A stretch of 64,000 nucleotides of DNA, from positions 1 to 64,000 of the forward strand of contig NZ_PSZE01000004.1 in NCBI RefSeq assembly GCF_002933465.1, written 5' to 3'. Origin of the DNA: Nocardia nova (GTDB taxonomy: Bacteria > Actinomycetota > Actinomycetes > Mycobacteriales > Mycobacteriaceae). Shown one piece after another: positions 17,001-25,252 of the stretch. Below the pieces are notes generated by a model. It was given only the letters and a program-made list of their open reading frames with translations. It ran no database searches and was not told where the DNA came from. A program made the position numbers and the translations under genes. Numbering within the stretch: the first letter of the stretch is position 1; each line of letters begins with the position of its first letter.

Positions 17001-19124
17001 TCACGTCGGGGTCGCCAGGGCGAAGGGGAGGACGGCGGGCGCGCCGGCGTGGCGGAGGGTGCGAGCCGCGAGGGTCAGGGTCCAGCCGGTGTCGGTGTGG
17101 GTGTCGACCAGCAGGACGGGAGTGTCGAGGCCAGTGAGGTCGGGGGTTTCCCACGAGTCGAACAGGGCTGCCACGCGGTGGGCGGAGTTGGCGGCCGACA
17201 CCGGCGGCCGGTCGGGCCGGGTGTGCAGGACTCCGAGGTCGGTGAGACGTCCGATGCGGGCAAGGCGGGCGGCCAGGTCGGCGGCCAGTGCCGGATGGGT
17301 CGCCGATTGCACTGCCATCACCGCCCCGGGGCGTTGCGTCCAATTCCATTCCCGCAGAACGGCAATGCAGGCGTCGACGATATGGTCGGGCGCGGGGCCG
17401 TCGGGGGCGTCGAGCAGGGTTCGCAGGCGCTGACCCCATCCTAGATCGCTGAGCCGGCCCAGCACCCGGCCGACCTCGGGGCCGTCGGATATCTTGCCGG
17501 ACAACGGAACTCCCAGCTTCGACAGCCCGGTCGGCCATTGCTTGCGAGGCAGGAGATCGATTCCGGGCCGGTCCAGCCGGGCGCGGATGGTGGCCACCTC
17601 GCCGGCGTCGACGGAGATGTCGAAACGGCGGCCGGTGCAGTTGTCGCAGCGGCCACAGCCGGGCGCGTCCGGGGCGAGGCCCGGATCGTCGAGTTGGCGG
17701 CGCAGGAAGTTCATCCGGCACTCGGTGGTGCTCTGATACTCGAGCATGGCCTGCTGTTCCGCTTCCCGCGCCCGGTCGAGGCGCTCGTAGCGTTCGGTGT
17801 CGTAGGTCCACGGTTCGCCGGTGGCCAGCCAGCCGCCCCGCACTCGCCGCACGGCGCCGTCCACATCCAGCACCTTGAGCACCATCTCCAACCGTGACCG
17901 GCTCAGTTCCACCAGGGGTTCGAGGGCCACGGTGGACAGGGGCCGTTCGTAGTCCAGCGCGGCCAGCACCGACCGCACCACCTGCTCCCGCGGGAAGGCC
18001 ACGGAGGCAAAGTAATTCCAGATCCGCCGGTCCTCGGGACCGGGCAACAGGATGACCTCTGCGCGGGCCGCGCGATCGGACGGGGCGGAGGCGCTCGGGA
18101 CCAGTCCACGGCCGGCGCGGCCGACCTGCTGGTAGTAGGCGATGGGCGAGGAGGGGGCGCCGACATGGACCACGAAGCCGAGGTCGGGTTTGTCGAAGCC
18201 CATGCCGAGCGCCGAGGTGGCGACCAGCGCCTTCACGTGGTTGTCCAGCAGGGCCTGTTCCAGGGTTTCGCGTTCCCCGGGTTCGGTGCGGCCGGTGTAG
18301 GCCGCGACGGGGTAGCCGTGGTCGGCGAGGACGTCGGCCAGGTCGTGGGCGGCCGCCACGGTGAGGGTGTAGATGATTCCGGAGCCGGGCAGATCGCCCA
18401 GTTGCCGGCTGAGCCAGGTGGTGCGCTGGACGGCATCGTCGATCCGCACGACGGACAGATGCAGCGACTCCCGGTCCAGGGTGCCGCGCAACACCAGGGT
18501 GTCGGTGCCGATCTGGGTGGCGACGTCGGTGACCACCCGGTTGTTGGCGGTCGCGGTGGTCGCCAGGACCGGGATGTCCTCGCCGAGGTCGGCGATCAGG
18601 GTGCGGATGCGGCGGTAGTCGGGACGGAAATCGTGGCCCCAGTCGGAGATGCAGTGCGCCTCGTCGACCACGACCAGGCCCGCGTCGGCGGCCAGCTTGG
18701 GCAGCACCGAATCGCGGAAATCGGGATTGTTCAACCGTTCCGGGCTGACGAGCAGCACATCGACCGCACCGGCGGCGACCCGCTGATGGATGTCGTCCCA
18801 TTCGGTGACATTGCCGGAGTTGATCGTCTCCGCGATCACGCCCGCCCGGCGCGCGGCGGCGACCTGGTTGCGCATCAACGCCAGCAGCGGTGACACGATC
18901 ACCGTCGGTCCACGCCCTTGCGACCGCAGCAACCGGGCGGCGATGAAGTACACCGCCGATTTTCCCCAGCCGGTGCGCTGGACGACGAGCGCCCGCCGCC
19001 GCTGGACGACCAGCGCCTCGATCGCCGTCCACTGGTCCTCGCGCAGCCGTGACTCGGGCCCGGCCAGCTCACGCAGCAGGGATTCGGCGGATTCGCGCAG
19101 CTCGGTGGTAGTCACGCGCTCCAT
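17001..19124 (-). CDS. RecQ-family helicase with C-terminal PRTase-like domain
   Basis: A 707-residue helicase. The two RecA-like lobes carry TGWGKSAVY (Walker A), DEAHCISDWGHDFRPDY (box II plus the RecQ aromatic loop), TTATAN, and QVGRAGRG (motif VI). A cysteine cluster (C-R-M-N, then CGRCDNC) marks the RecQ zinc-binding region. The last 120 residues end with PVLLVDTHTDTGWTLTLAA, which matches the phosphoribosyltransferase PRPP-binding loop, so the protein is a RecQ-PRTase fusion. It should unwind DNA 3' to 5' in repair. No HRDC domain is seen. I chose the ATG at 19124; a GTG seven codons upstream is possible. Confidence 0.87.
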   Translation of the reverse strand: MERVTTTELRESAESLLRELAGPESRLREDQWTAIEALVVQRRRALVVQRTGWGKSAVYFIAARLLRSQGRGPTVIVSPLLALMRNQVAAARRAGVIAETINSGNVTEWDDIHQRVAAGAVDVLLVSPERLNNPDFRDSVLPKLAADAGLVVVDEAHCISDWGHDFRPDYRRIRTLIADLGEDIPVLATTATANNRVVTDVATQIGTDTLVLRGTLDRESLHLSVVRIDDAVQRTTWLSRQLGDLPGSGIIYTLTVAAAHDLADVLADHGYPVAAYTGRTEPGERETLEQALLDNHVKALVATSALGMGFDKPDLGFVVHVGAPSSPIAYYQQVGRAGRGLVPSASAPSDRAARAEVILLPGPEDRRIWNYFASVAFPREQVVRSVLAALDYERPLSTVALEPLVELSRSRLEMVLKVLDVDGAVRRVRGGWLATGEPWTYDTERYERLDRAREAEQQAMLEYQSTTECRMNFLRRQLDDPGLAPDAPGCGRCDNCTGRRFDISVDAGEVATIRARLDRPGIDLLPRKQWPTGLSKLGVPLSGKISDGPEVGRVLGRLSDLGWGQRLRTLLDAPDGPAPDHIVDACIAVLREWNWTQRPGAVMAVQSATHPALAADLAARLARIGRLTDLGVLHTRPDRPPVSAANSAHRVAALFDSWETPDLTGLDTPVLLVDTHTDTGWTLTLAARTLRHAGAPAVLPFALATPT

Positions 19125-19239
19125 CGTGCCCGAGCCCTCCGACACCTGGCCACCATCCGGCTACAGCCGCACCCCGTGCCCGAAAACGTGGTCGGAGAAC
19201 CGGCCGGCTCGGGAGAGGACGGCCGGGTCGCAGCGATTT

Positions 19240-20127
19240 CTAGCCGGTTTCGGCGGCCAGCGCCAGTAACCGGTCCCGGACGAGGTCCGGGCGCTCCTCC
19301 GGGATGAAATGCCCGCAGCCGTGGACGTATTCGACGGTGTAGTCGTCGGCCCGCGCGGTCTCCGCGGCGGCCAGCGCCGGGTGGATGGCCGCATCGCCGG
19401 TGCCGAACAGCGCACGGATCGGGATCGTCGCGCGGCGGCGTTCGGGATGGCGGGCGGCGGGAAGTTCCCGCAACCAGAAGGTGCGGTAGGTGTCGGTGGC
19501 CGCGCGGGCCACCGCCGGATCGCGGAACCGCTCGCCGTAGATCCGGGCGAGTTCCGGGGTGAACGTGCGCCGGGCCTCGGCGTTCAGCCGCAACAGGCGA
19601 TCGACGAACGGCGTGTAGCGCTGCAGCGGCATGCCGAATGTGGCCACCAGCGGCTGATACATCACGAAACGCCACGCATGCGGTGCGAAGGTGCGGGCGG
19701 TGATCCACGGGTGCGCGATATTGAGTGGCAGGTAGCCCTCGAACCGCTCCGGCTCCCGCAGCACCATGAGGAATCCGACGAACCCGCCCCAGTCGTGACC
19801 GGCGAGCAGCAGCCGGGGCAGTTCGAGCTCGTCGACCAGCGCCAGCAGATCGGAGGCGACGTCCTCCTTGGCCCAGCGATGCGGCGGTGGTCCGGACCAT
19901 CCGTAACCCGGCAGGTCCGGGGCGACGAGGCGCAGCCCGGCGGGGGGATCGGCGAGCAGATGCCGGTAGGCGTAGTGGTGCTGCGGCCATCCATGCAGCA
20001 GCAGCACCGGCCGACCGTCGGGCACCCCGGCCTCGGTGACGTGGAATCGCACGCCGCGGGCCTCGATGAAACTGCGGCGCACTCCGGGAATTTCGGGCGG
20101 CCGGGCAGATCCGGATGTCGAGGGCAT
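19240..20127 (-). CDS. Alpha/beta hydrolase, epoxide-hydrolase-like
   Basis: A 295-residue alpha/beta hydrolase. The oxyanion motif HGWPQHHYAY, the nucleophile elbow AGHDWGGFVG (Asp as nucleophile) and the C-terminal GCGHFIPEERPD (catalytic His) are those of epoxide hydrolases and haloalkane dehalogenases. An aspartate nucleophile in GHDWGG favours epoxide hydrolase over lipase or esterase. The long helical cap between fits. The ATG at 20127 begins just before the family's usual N-terminus; the upstream frame stays open but looks non-coding. It stands alone, 112 bp behind the helicase start. Confidence 0.82.
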   Translation of the reverse strand: MPSTSGSARPPEIPGVRRSFIEARGVRFHVTEAGVPDGRPVLLLHGWPQHHYAYRHLLADPPAGLRLVAPDLPGYGWSGPPPHRWAKEDVASDLLALVDELELPRLLLAGHDWGGFVGFLMVLREPERFEGYLPLNIAHPWITARTFAPHAWRFVMYQPLVATFGMPLQRYTPFVDRLLRLNAEARRTFTPELARIYGERFRDPAVARAATDTYRTFWLRELPAARHPERRRATIPIRALFGTGDAAIHPALAAAETARADDYTVEYVHGCGHFIPEERPDLVRDRLLALAAETG

Positions 20128-20276
20128 AGCCGATGCTAACCACCGGCAACCCGGGACCGCCACGCCGCGAATGTTTTCCGCCCGGCGTCGGGCATTTTCG
20201 GCCGCGAGGCAGGACAATGAGGGCGATCGGACTGCGAGGTCCGCTGGCATGCGCGGGAATGCGGGAGGAACGGGCG

Positions 20277-20756
20277 ATGGCCGAGAAGTTCGAATCACCT
20301 GCGGATTGGGCCCCACCGGGGGCGCAATTCCAAAGCCGCGGTGTCACCAGCCGGACCCTCTCGGGTGTGTTGTTCGGGCTGGTCGTGACGCCCGTCGGAA
20401 TCGCGTTCGCCGCCAAGGGGGGAGCCGATATCCGGTACTGGGTCATCGTCGGTGCCGTAACCGATCGCTGGACCGCGGCGCTGGAGATCTTCGGCGGCTC
20501 CCTGCTGCTGTTGTTCGTCGCGGCGATGGCCGCGTTCTCGCCGGTCGGCACGATCGTGGCCAGCCTGGTGTGGGGAATCTTTCCCGGTGTGCTGCATCTG
20601 CTGTACCCGGACGACACCTTCCGCCTGATCGGGGACCTACCCTTCACCGATGCCACGATGCAGGTGGCGTTGCACTCCTGGGTGACCTACGGCTTCGCGC
20701 TCATTTCGGGCATGATGCTGCTGGGCGCGGGCATGGTGGGTGTGCTGCGCAAATAG
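20277..20756 (+). CDS. Small four-helix membrane protein
   Basis: A 159-residue protein with a short hydrophilic N-terminus and four hydrophobic segments (around residues 25-45, 62-82, 85-105 and 130-155). The ATG has GGGAGGAA 7 bases upstream, which makes this start secure. No catalytic motif is seen and the family is not recognised. It is transcribed divergently from the hydrolase and converges on rtcB, with a 3-copy 16-bp repeat starting just after its stop. Confidence 0.7.
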   Translation: MAEKFESPADWAPPGAQFQSRGVTSRTLSGVLFGLVVTPVGIAFAAKGGADIRYWVIVGAVTDRWTAALEIFGGSLLLLFVAAMAAFSPVGTIVASLVWGIFPGVLHLLYPDDTFRLIGDLPFTDATMQVALHSWVTYGFALISGMMLLGAGMVGVLRK

Positions 20757-20760
20757 CTCC

Positions 20761-20807
20761 GGTCGCATTCAGCCCCGGTCGCATTCAGCCCCGGTCGCAT
20801 TCAGCCC
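20761..20807. repeat. Three-copy 16-bp tandem repeat
   Basis: The unit GGTCGCATTCAGCCCC occurs twice exactly and a third time missing its last base, head to tail. It starts four bases after the stop of the membrane-protein gene and its last copy covers the rtcB stop codon. It sits at a convergent gene junction. The exact identity of copies suggests recent slippage duplication. Confidence 0.95.
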
Positions 20808-22024
20808 TTCACGCACAGCACCTGACGCAATGTCGCGACCACGTCGACCAGATCGCTCTGCGCCGCGATGACGGCGTCGATGTCCTTGTAGGCCGCGGGG
20901 ATCTCGTCGATCACCCCGGCGTCCTTGCGCGACTCCACGCCGTCGGTCTGCGCGATCAGATCCGCGACGGTGAACTGCCGCTTGGCCGCATTGCGGCTCA
21001 TGCGGCGGCCCGCACCGTGGGATGCGGACTGGAACGAGGCGGAATTTCCCTTGCCCCGCACCACATACGAGCGGGTGCCCATGGATCCGGGGATCAGAGC
21101 GAGGTCACCGGCCCCGGCTCGGACCGCGCCCTTGCGGGTCACCAGCATGGGCATGCCGTCGATGATCTCTTCCGACACGTAGTTGTGGTGGCAGGAGATC
21201 GGCTCGTCGAAACGCACCGCCAGCGAATCGAATTCGTCACGCACCGCACCGCACACCAGGTCGAGCATCACCGCCCGGTTGCGGGCCGCGTACTCCTGCG
21301 CCCAGGTGAGATCACGCCGGTAGGCAGCCATTTCCGGTGTGCCGGAAAGGAATACAGCCAAATCGCGGTCCGGCAGGTCTCGGTTCTGCGGCAAGGTGCG
21401 TGCCACGGCGATATGCCGCTCCGCCAGTTCCTTGCCGATATTGCGGCTTCCGGAGTGCAGGAGAATCCACACCCGCTGTTCGGTGTCGAGGCAGACCTCG
21501 ATGAAGTGGTTACCGCCGCCGAGGGTACCCATCTGCTTGTGCGCCTTGGACTCTCGCTGCCGCACCGCCGGATCGAGATCGCCGAACCGGCTCCAGAACG
21601 CGGACCAACCGGCCCGCAAGGTGGCGCCGGTCGCCCGGCGGCCGTGCATGTCCATCTGCAGGTGGGTGACCTTCACCGGCTCCTTGTGCGCGTTGAATCC
21701 GACCGGAACGGCGGCCTCGATGCGCGAACGCAGCGAATGCAGATCGTCCGGAAGATCGGAGGCGGTCAGCGAGGTCTTGACCGCTTCCATTCCGCAGCCG
21801 ATGTCGACGCCCACGGCGGCCGGGGCGACGGCATCCTTCATGGCGATGACGGACCCGACCGTGGCTCCCTTACCGAGATGCACGTCGGGCATCACGCGGA
21901 CGCCGTAGACCCACTCCAGTTGGGCGAGGGTGCGCAGCTGCTGCAGCGCGGCCGGCTCGACCTCGTGTTCGTGGGCCCACATGAGCGTCTGCGCCTTGGT
22001 GCCGCGCAGCTCGACGGGAAACAT
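20801..22024 (-). CDS. rtcB: RNA-splicing ligase RtcB
   Basis: A 407-residue RtcB, the GTP- and manganese-dependent ligase that joins 2',3'-cyclic phosphate or 3'-phosphate RNA ends to 5'-hydroxyl ends. Family motifs are all present: PDVHLGKGATVGSV, GVDIGCGM (metal cysteine), GTLGGGNHFIE, HSGSRNIG, and SHGAGRRMSR, whose histidine is guanylylated. Length is typical. No archease or RtcA gene is nearby. The ATG has AAAGGA ahead of it, and a 7-bp hairpin lies in the 5' leader. Confidence 0.95.
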   Translation of the reverse strand: MFPVELRGTKAQTLMWAHEHEVEPAALQQLRTLAQLEWVYGVRVMPDVHLGKGATVGSVIAMKDAVAPAAVGVDIGCGMEAVKTSLTASDLPDDLHSLRSRIEAAVPVGFNAHKEPVKVTHLQMDMHGRRATGATLRAGWSAFWSRFGDLDPAVRQRESKAHKQMGTLGGGNHFIEVCLDTEQRVWILLHSGSRNIGKELAERHIAVARTLPQNRDLPDRDLAVFLSGTPEMAAYRRDLTWAQEYAARNRAVMLDLVCGAVRDEFDSLAVRFDEPISCHHNYVSEEIIDGMPMLVTRKGAVRAGAGDLALIPGSMGTRSYVVRGKGNSASFQSASHGAGRRMSRNAAKRQFTVADLIAQTDGVESRKDAGVIDEIPAAYKDIDAVIAAQSDLVDVVATLRQVLCVKG

Positions 22025-22038
22025 GATCCGATCCTTTC

Positions 22039-22063
22039 GTGAACGAACTCTCCCTGTTCACGG
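22039..22063 (-). promoter_or_regulatory. Hairpin or operator in the rtcB leader
   Basis: CGTGAAC and GTTCACG form 7-bp inverted arms separated by 11 bp, starting 14 bp upstream of the rtcB ATG and next to its ribosome-binding site. It could be a protein-binding site or an RNA hairpin that limits translation. No known RtcB regulator is encoded beside it. Confidence 0.4.
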
Positions 22064-22145
22064 TAGGGATCTCAGGGCGAGGATGCACTCGAATATTCGA
22101 TCGGTTGCCCGTCGCGGGCGAGCCGGCACACGCCCACCGGCCAGG

Positions 22146-22418
22146 ACATCCGCTCTGGTGAGCTGGGAACTCGGGCGGCCGTGTGTCGTCGGATGCGGGC
22201 CGGGTGTCGTGGACGGTGCGGTCCTCGACGATGTGCTCAGGCTCGCCGAATGGGCGGACGTCGCACCCGATGAGCTTGCGGGGGCGCTCGCCGGCGACGC
22301 GAAAGTCGTTGTGGCAGAAGCCGTTGTCCGAAGCGTGAGCAAGCTGGAACTGCTGCGGCACTGGCGATGTTGCGAGCCGCGCTGGTCACCGAGTGGTGAA
22401 GGCCCTCACCGCGAATAG
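22146..22418 (+). pseudogene. Remnant of a PEP-utilising (PPDK-like) swivel domain
   Basis: The frame reads TSALVSWELGRPCVVGCG, which matches the pyruvate-phosphate-dikinase phosphohistidine domain (usual form TSHAAVVSRELGRPCVVGCG as I remember it) with the catalytic His and an Ala deleted. VLRLAEWA downstream resembles the end of that domain. There is no ribosome-binding site or full-length neighbour, and the end runs into a gene on the other strand. I read it as an inactive fragment. The match is from memory and could be fortuitous. Confidence 0.42.
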
Positions 22419-22591
22419 TCGCGGAAGGTCATCACGAAGGCGGGTGCGGCAATCATGACGAGCAGGATGTAGGCCAGGACCTGCAGGCCGACATACGGCA
22501 GGTCGTGCACCCAGATACCCAGGATCAGAACGCCCAACAGCAGCACCACGCCGTAGAGCGGTGTTCGTTGCGGGTGGTCGCCCATACCCAT
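22406..22591 (-). CDS. 61-residue two-helix membrane protein
   Basis: A small protein with two hydrophobic helices (about residues 13-27 and 34-55) joined by a short HDLP loop and ending in FRDYSR. The first codon could be the ATG at 22591 or 22585; GGAG is better spaced (8 bases) for the second. No family is recognised. Its 3' end overlaps the PPDK-like remnant on the other strand. Coding character (codon use and clean hydrophobic pattern) supports a real small gene. Confidence 0.6.
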   Translation of the reverse strand: MGMGDHPQRTPLYGVVLLLGVLILGIWVHDLPYVGLQVLAYILLVMIAAPAFVMTFRDYSR

Positions 22592-22717
22592 GACTCCACG
22601 ATACTCAGCCGGGCCGCCGTCCGACAGCGCTCGATGGGCCGCCGGCTCGAACCCTGCTGTGACCGGCGATCCATGGGAGAATCCGGAATCGACGATGGCC
22701 GACGCCGGGAGGAATCC

Positions 22718-23167
22718 ATGCCCACCCAACCGTTGACCCAGCAGAACTTCGAGCAGGTGATCGCGAGCCATGCGATCGTGCTCGTCGACTTCTGGGCCTC
22801 CTGGTGCGGCTGGTGCACGCGCTTCGCGCCGATCTTCGCCGAATCCGCGGCCGCGCACGCGGAGATCGTGCACGCCACTGTGGACACCGAGGCCGAGCAG
22901 GCCCTCACCGCCGCCGCCCAGATCACCAGCCTGCCGACCCTCGTCGCCTTCCGCGAGGGCCTGCTCGTCTACTCCAATCCGGGCTTCCAGACCGCCGCCC
23001 AATTGGAAGAGGTCATCCAGCAGATTCGCTGGCTCGACATGGACGAGATGCGTCGCGAACTCGGCGTCCGGACCCCGGCGGTCCCCGTGCCGGCTCCGCC
23101 GATGGCTCGTGCCGGCGCCGCCACCGGCCGCCCCCGCTACGGCTGGCCGGGTCTGAGCCCCGGCTAG
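22718..23167 (+). CDS. Thioredoxin-family protein with CGWC site
   Basis: A 149-residue thioredoxin-fold protein. The active site is WASWCGWC (Cys30, Cys33), a CGWC rather than the classic CGPC. The cis-proline loop SLPTLVAFREG follows. Residues 110-149 form a Pro/Ala/Gly-rich C-terminal extension absent from ordinary thioredoxins. The ATG has GGGAGGAA just upstream. There is no signal peptide, so it acts in the cytosol as a disulfide reductase or related redox protein. Its TAG stop overlaps the TAG of the convergent cold-shock gene. Confidence 0.85.
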   Translation: MPTQPLTQQNFEQVIASHAIVLVDFWASWCGWCTRFAPIFAESAAAHAEIVHATVDTEAEQALTAAAQITSLPTLVAFREGLLVYSNPGFQTAAQLEEVIQQIRWLDMDEMRRELGVRTPAVPVPAPPMARAGAATGRPRYGWPGLSPG

Positions 23168-23415
23168 GTTCCGGGCGACTCGCGGTGATCGCCCGCGCCG
23201 ACGCGGCGCACTCGGGTGGCGCGGTATCGAAAACTGTCCTGCTGTGCGGACTCGTAGTCGAATTCCACGCGCTCGCCCGCGGCCAGCTCTCGAAAGCCCT
23301 CGCCTTCGATCGCGCTGAAGTGCACCCAGGCGTCGCAGCCGTCCGGGAGTTCCGCCGCGGTGATCGCGCCCCAGCCCTTCTCCGGCCGGAAGAATTTCAC
23401 GGTTCCGATCGCCAT
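23164..23415 (-). CDS. Cold-shock-domain protein
   Basis: An 83-residue protein with the cold-shock domain. GTVKFFRPEKGWGAI covers RNP1 (KGWGAI in place of the usual KGFGFI) and DAWVHFSAIEG covers RNP2. It should bind single-stranded RNA or DNA as a chaperone. The changed aromatic positions mark it as a divergent member, not a main CspA. It ends tail-to-tail with the thioredoxin gene; the two stops share the palindrome CTAG. Confidence 0.85.
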   Translation of the reverse strand: MAIGTVKFFRPEKGWGAITAAELPDGCDAWVHFSAIEGEGFRELAAGERVEFDYESAQQDSFRYRATRVRRVGAGDHRESPGT

Positions 23416-23577
23416 CGGTCCATGATGTCAGTCGATCAGGTCGCGACCGTGGGGCGACGAGTCCGAACAGATCGCTGATCGTGGTGCGGGCGGCCGCGTG
23501 TACCGCATCGGCCTCGAGGAGCCGCAGGGCGGAGCGCTGGGCGGGGCGGGCGCCCGGTCCGGTCGTCGTGGGTGAGA

Positions 23578-23760
23578 TCAGGCGGAGGTACGGAACCGCC
23601 GGCGGTATGCGCCGGGGTTGGTACCCGGCCGTCGCAGGAACGCCCGGTGCAGGGTCTCCACCGAACCCAGTCCGGCGGACCGGGCTACGCGCGAGAGCGG
23701 GAGGTCGCTGGTTTCCAGCAACCGCCGGGCCGATCGAAACGCGTTCGGACCGGACCACAT
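23578..23760 (-). pseudogene. AraC-family regulator, C-terminal fragment
   Basis: The frame reads ARRLLETSDLPLSRVARSAGL and ends AFLRRPGTNPGAYRRRFR, which is the second helix-turn-helix of AraC/GlxA-type regulators ending at a natural stop. The sensor domain and first helix-turn-helix are missing: upstream sequence in all three frames is unrelated. It is therefore a 5'-deleted remnant unlikely to bind DNA alone. The rest of the 473-bp stretch between 23416 and 23888 shows no gene that I can support. Confidence 0.72.
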
Positions 23761-23888
23761 CGGCGATGTCGGTCCCGCGTGCCGGCGGACGGTGGAAACG
23801 GGAATAGGCTGAGACGGCGAACCGATACTCGACCCGCGGTCCGTCGGGGCCGCGGACCCACAGACCCCTCGTCCCCAGGAGGCCCGCA

Positions 23889-24800
23889 GTGCGGATCGGC
23901 ATCATGCTCAGCGAACAGACCGGACCGGATGCGCTCGTGCGCCTGACCGACGAACTGCGGCAGGTGGCCGACGAGGGTTTCGAATCGGCGTGGCTGTCGC
24001 ACATCTTCGGTCTCGACGCGCTGACCGCGCTCGCCGTCGCCGGCAGCAAGGTGCCGAATATCGAACTCGGCACGGCCGTGGTGCCGACCTATCCGCGGCA
24101 CCCGGGCGCCCTGGCCCAGCAGGCCGCCACCACCGCGCTCGCGGTCGGTCGCGGACGGCTCACCCTGGGCATCGGACTGTCGCATCAGATCGTCATCGAG
24201 AACATGTTCGGCTACGACTTCGGCCGCCCGGCCCGCCACATGAAGGAGTATTTGTCGATTCTCGGGCCGCTGCTCGACGGGCAGCCGGTGTCGTACCGGG
24301 GCGAGACCCTGAGCGCGAACCTCGGCCTGACCGCGGGGGAGACTGGCCGGATCCCGGTGCTCGTGGCCGCGATGGGAACCCAGATGCTGAAATTGGCCGC
24401 GCGCCGCACCGACGGCACCGTGCTGTGGATGACCGGCCCCGCGACCATCGCCGATCACATCGCGCCGACCATCACCGCGGCCGCTGCCGAGGCCGGCCGG
24501 CCCGCGCCGCGGCTGGTCTGCGCGCTGCCGGTGCTGGTCACCGACGATGTGGATCGCGGCCGGGAGAAGGCCGCGACCGTCTTCGCCGCCTACGGTTCGC
24601 TGCCCTCGTATCGGGCCATGATGGATCGCGAGGGCGCCGAGGGACCGGCCGATCTGGCGATCATCGGCACCGAGGAGCAGGTCGCCGCCCGCATCGAGAA
24701 GGTGTTCGCCGCCGGTGCCACGGAATTCGTGGCCGCCCCCTTCGCCAGCGGACAGGCCGGCGAGCGCACCCGCACACTGCTGACCCAGCTGGCGGACTGA
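23889..24800 (+). CDS. F420-dependent LLM-class oxidoreductase
   Basis: A 303-residue luciferase-like monooxygenase-fold enzyme that reads as one of the F420-dependent LLM proteins common in mycolate actinomycetes. Typical segments are MRIGIMLSE at the first strand, WLSHIFGLDALTALAVAG, LELGTAVVPTYPRHP-type text, GRGRLTLGIGLSH, and the C-terminal IIGTEEQVAARIEKVFAAGATEFV. It starts at a GTG with AGGAGG upstream. Substrate unknown. The following YjbR-like gene is 9 bp away, so they are likely co-transcribed. Confidence 0.87.
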   Translation: MRIGIMLSEQTGPDALVRLTDELRQVADEGFESAWLSHIFGLDALTALAVAGSKVPNIELGTAVVPTYPRHPGALAQQAATTALAVGRGRLTLGIGLSHQIVIENMFGYDFGRPARHMKEYLSILGPLLDGQPVSYRGETLSANLGLTAGETGRIPVLVAAMGTQMLKLAARRTDGTVLWMTGPATIADHIAPTITAAAAEAGRPAPRLVCALPVLVTDDVDRGREKAATVFAAYGSLPSYRAMMDREGAEGPADLAIIGTEEQVAARIEKVFAAGATEFVAAPFASGQAGERTRTLLTQLAD

Positions 24801-24809
24801 GGGGCGGCG

Positions 24810-25220
24810 ATGGCGCGCCGGGCGCGGCTCGGGGACGTGGAACAGCTCGCCCTGGCGATGCCACATGTCACCGTGGTACGGGGGTCGAGCGGTAATCCGG
24901 TCTACCAGGTCGGTGGCAGGTCGTTCATCTTCTTCCGCACTCCGCGCCCCGACGCCGTCGATCCGGAAACCGGCGAGCGGTATCCCGATGTGATCGTCTT
25001 CTGGGTGCCGTCGGAGTCGGACAAGCGTGCGCTCGTTCAGGATCCGGATTCGCCGTTTTTCACCACCGCTCATTTCGACGGACATCTGTCGGTACTGCTG
25101 CGCGGGGCGCATATCGGCGAACTCGACCTCGACGAGTTGCGTGAGATCGTCCAGGATGCCTGGGTGTCGCGCGCATCAGCGACGCGGGCTCGGCGGTGGC
25201 TCGCCGAACATCGGCTCTGA
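24810..25220 (+). CDS. MmcQ/YjbR-family protein
   Basis: A 136-residue protein of the MmcQ/YjbR family (CyaY-like fold). It has the opening LGDVEQLALAMPHV, GGRSFIFFRTPR, and the closing DELREIVQDAWVSRAS with an ArgTrp tail. The family is described as DNA-binding-like but the molecular role is not established. It follows the LLM oxidoreductase with AGGGG before the ATG. Confidence 0.85.
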   Translation: MARRARLGDVEQLALAMPHVTVVRGSSGNPVYQVGGRSFIFFRTPRPDAVDPETGERYPDVIVFWVPSESDKRALVQDPDSPFFTTAHFDGHLSVLLRGAHIGELDLDELREIVQDAWVSRASATRARRWLAEHRL

Positions 25221-25252
25221 CGTCGGCGTAATCCTTTGCAGCACAACTTATT

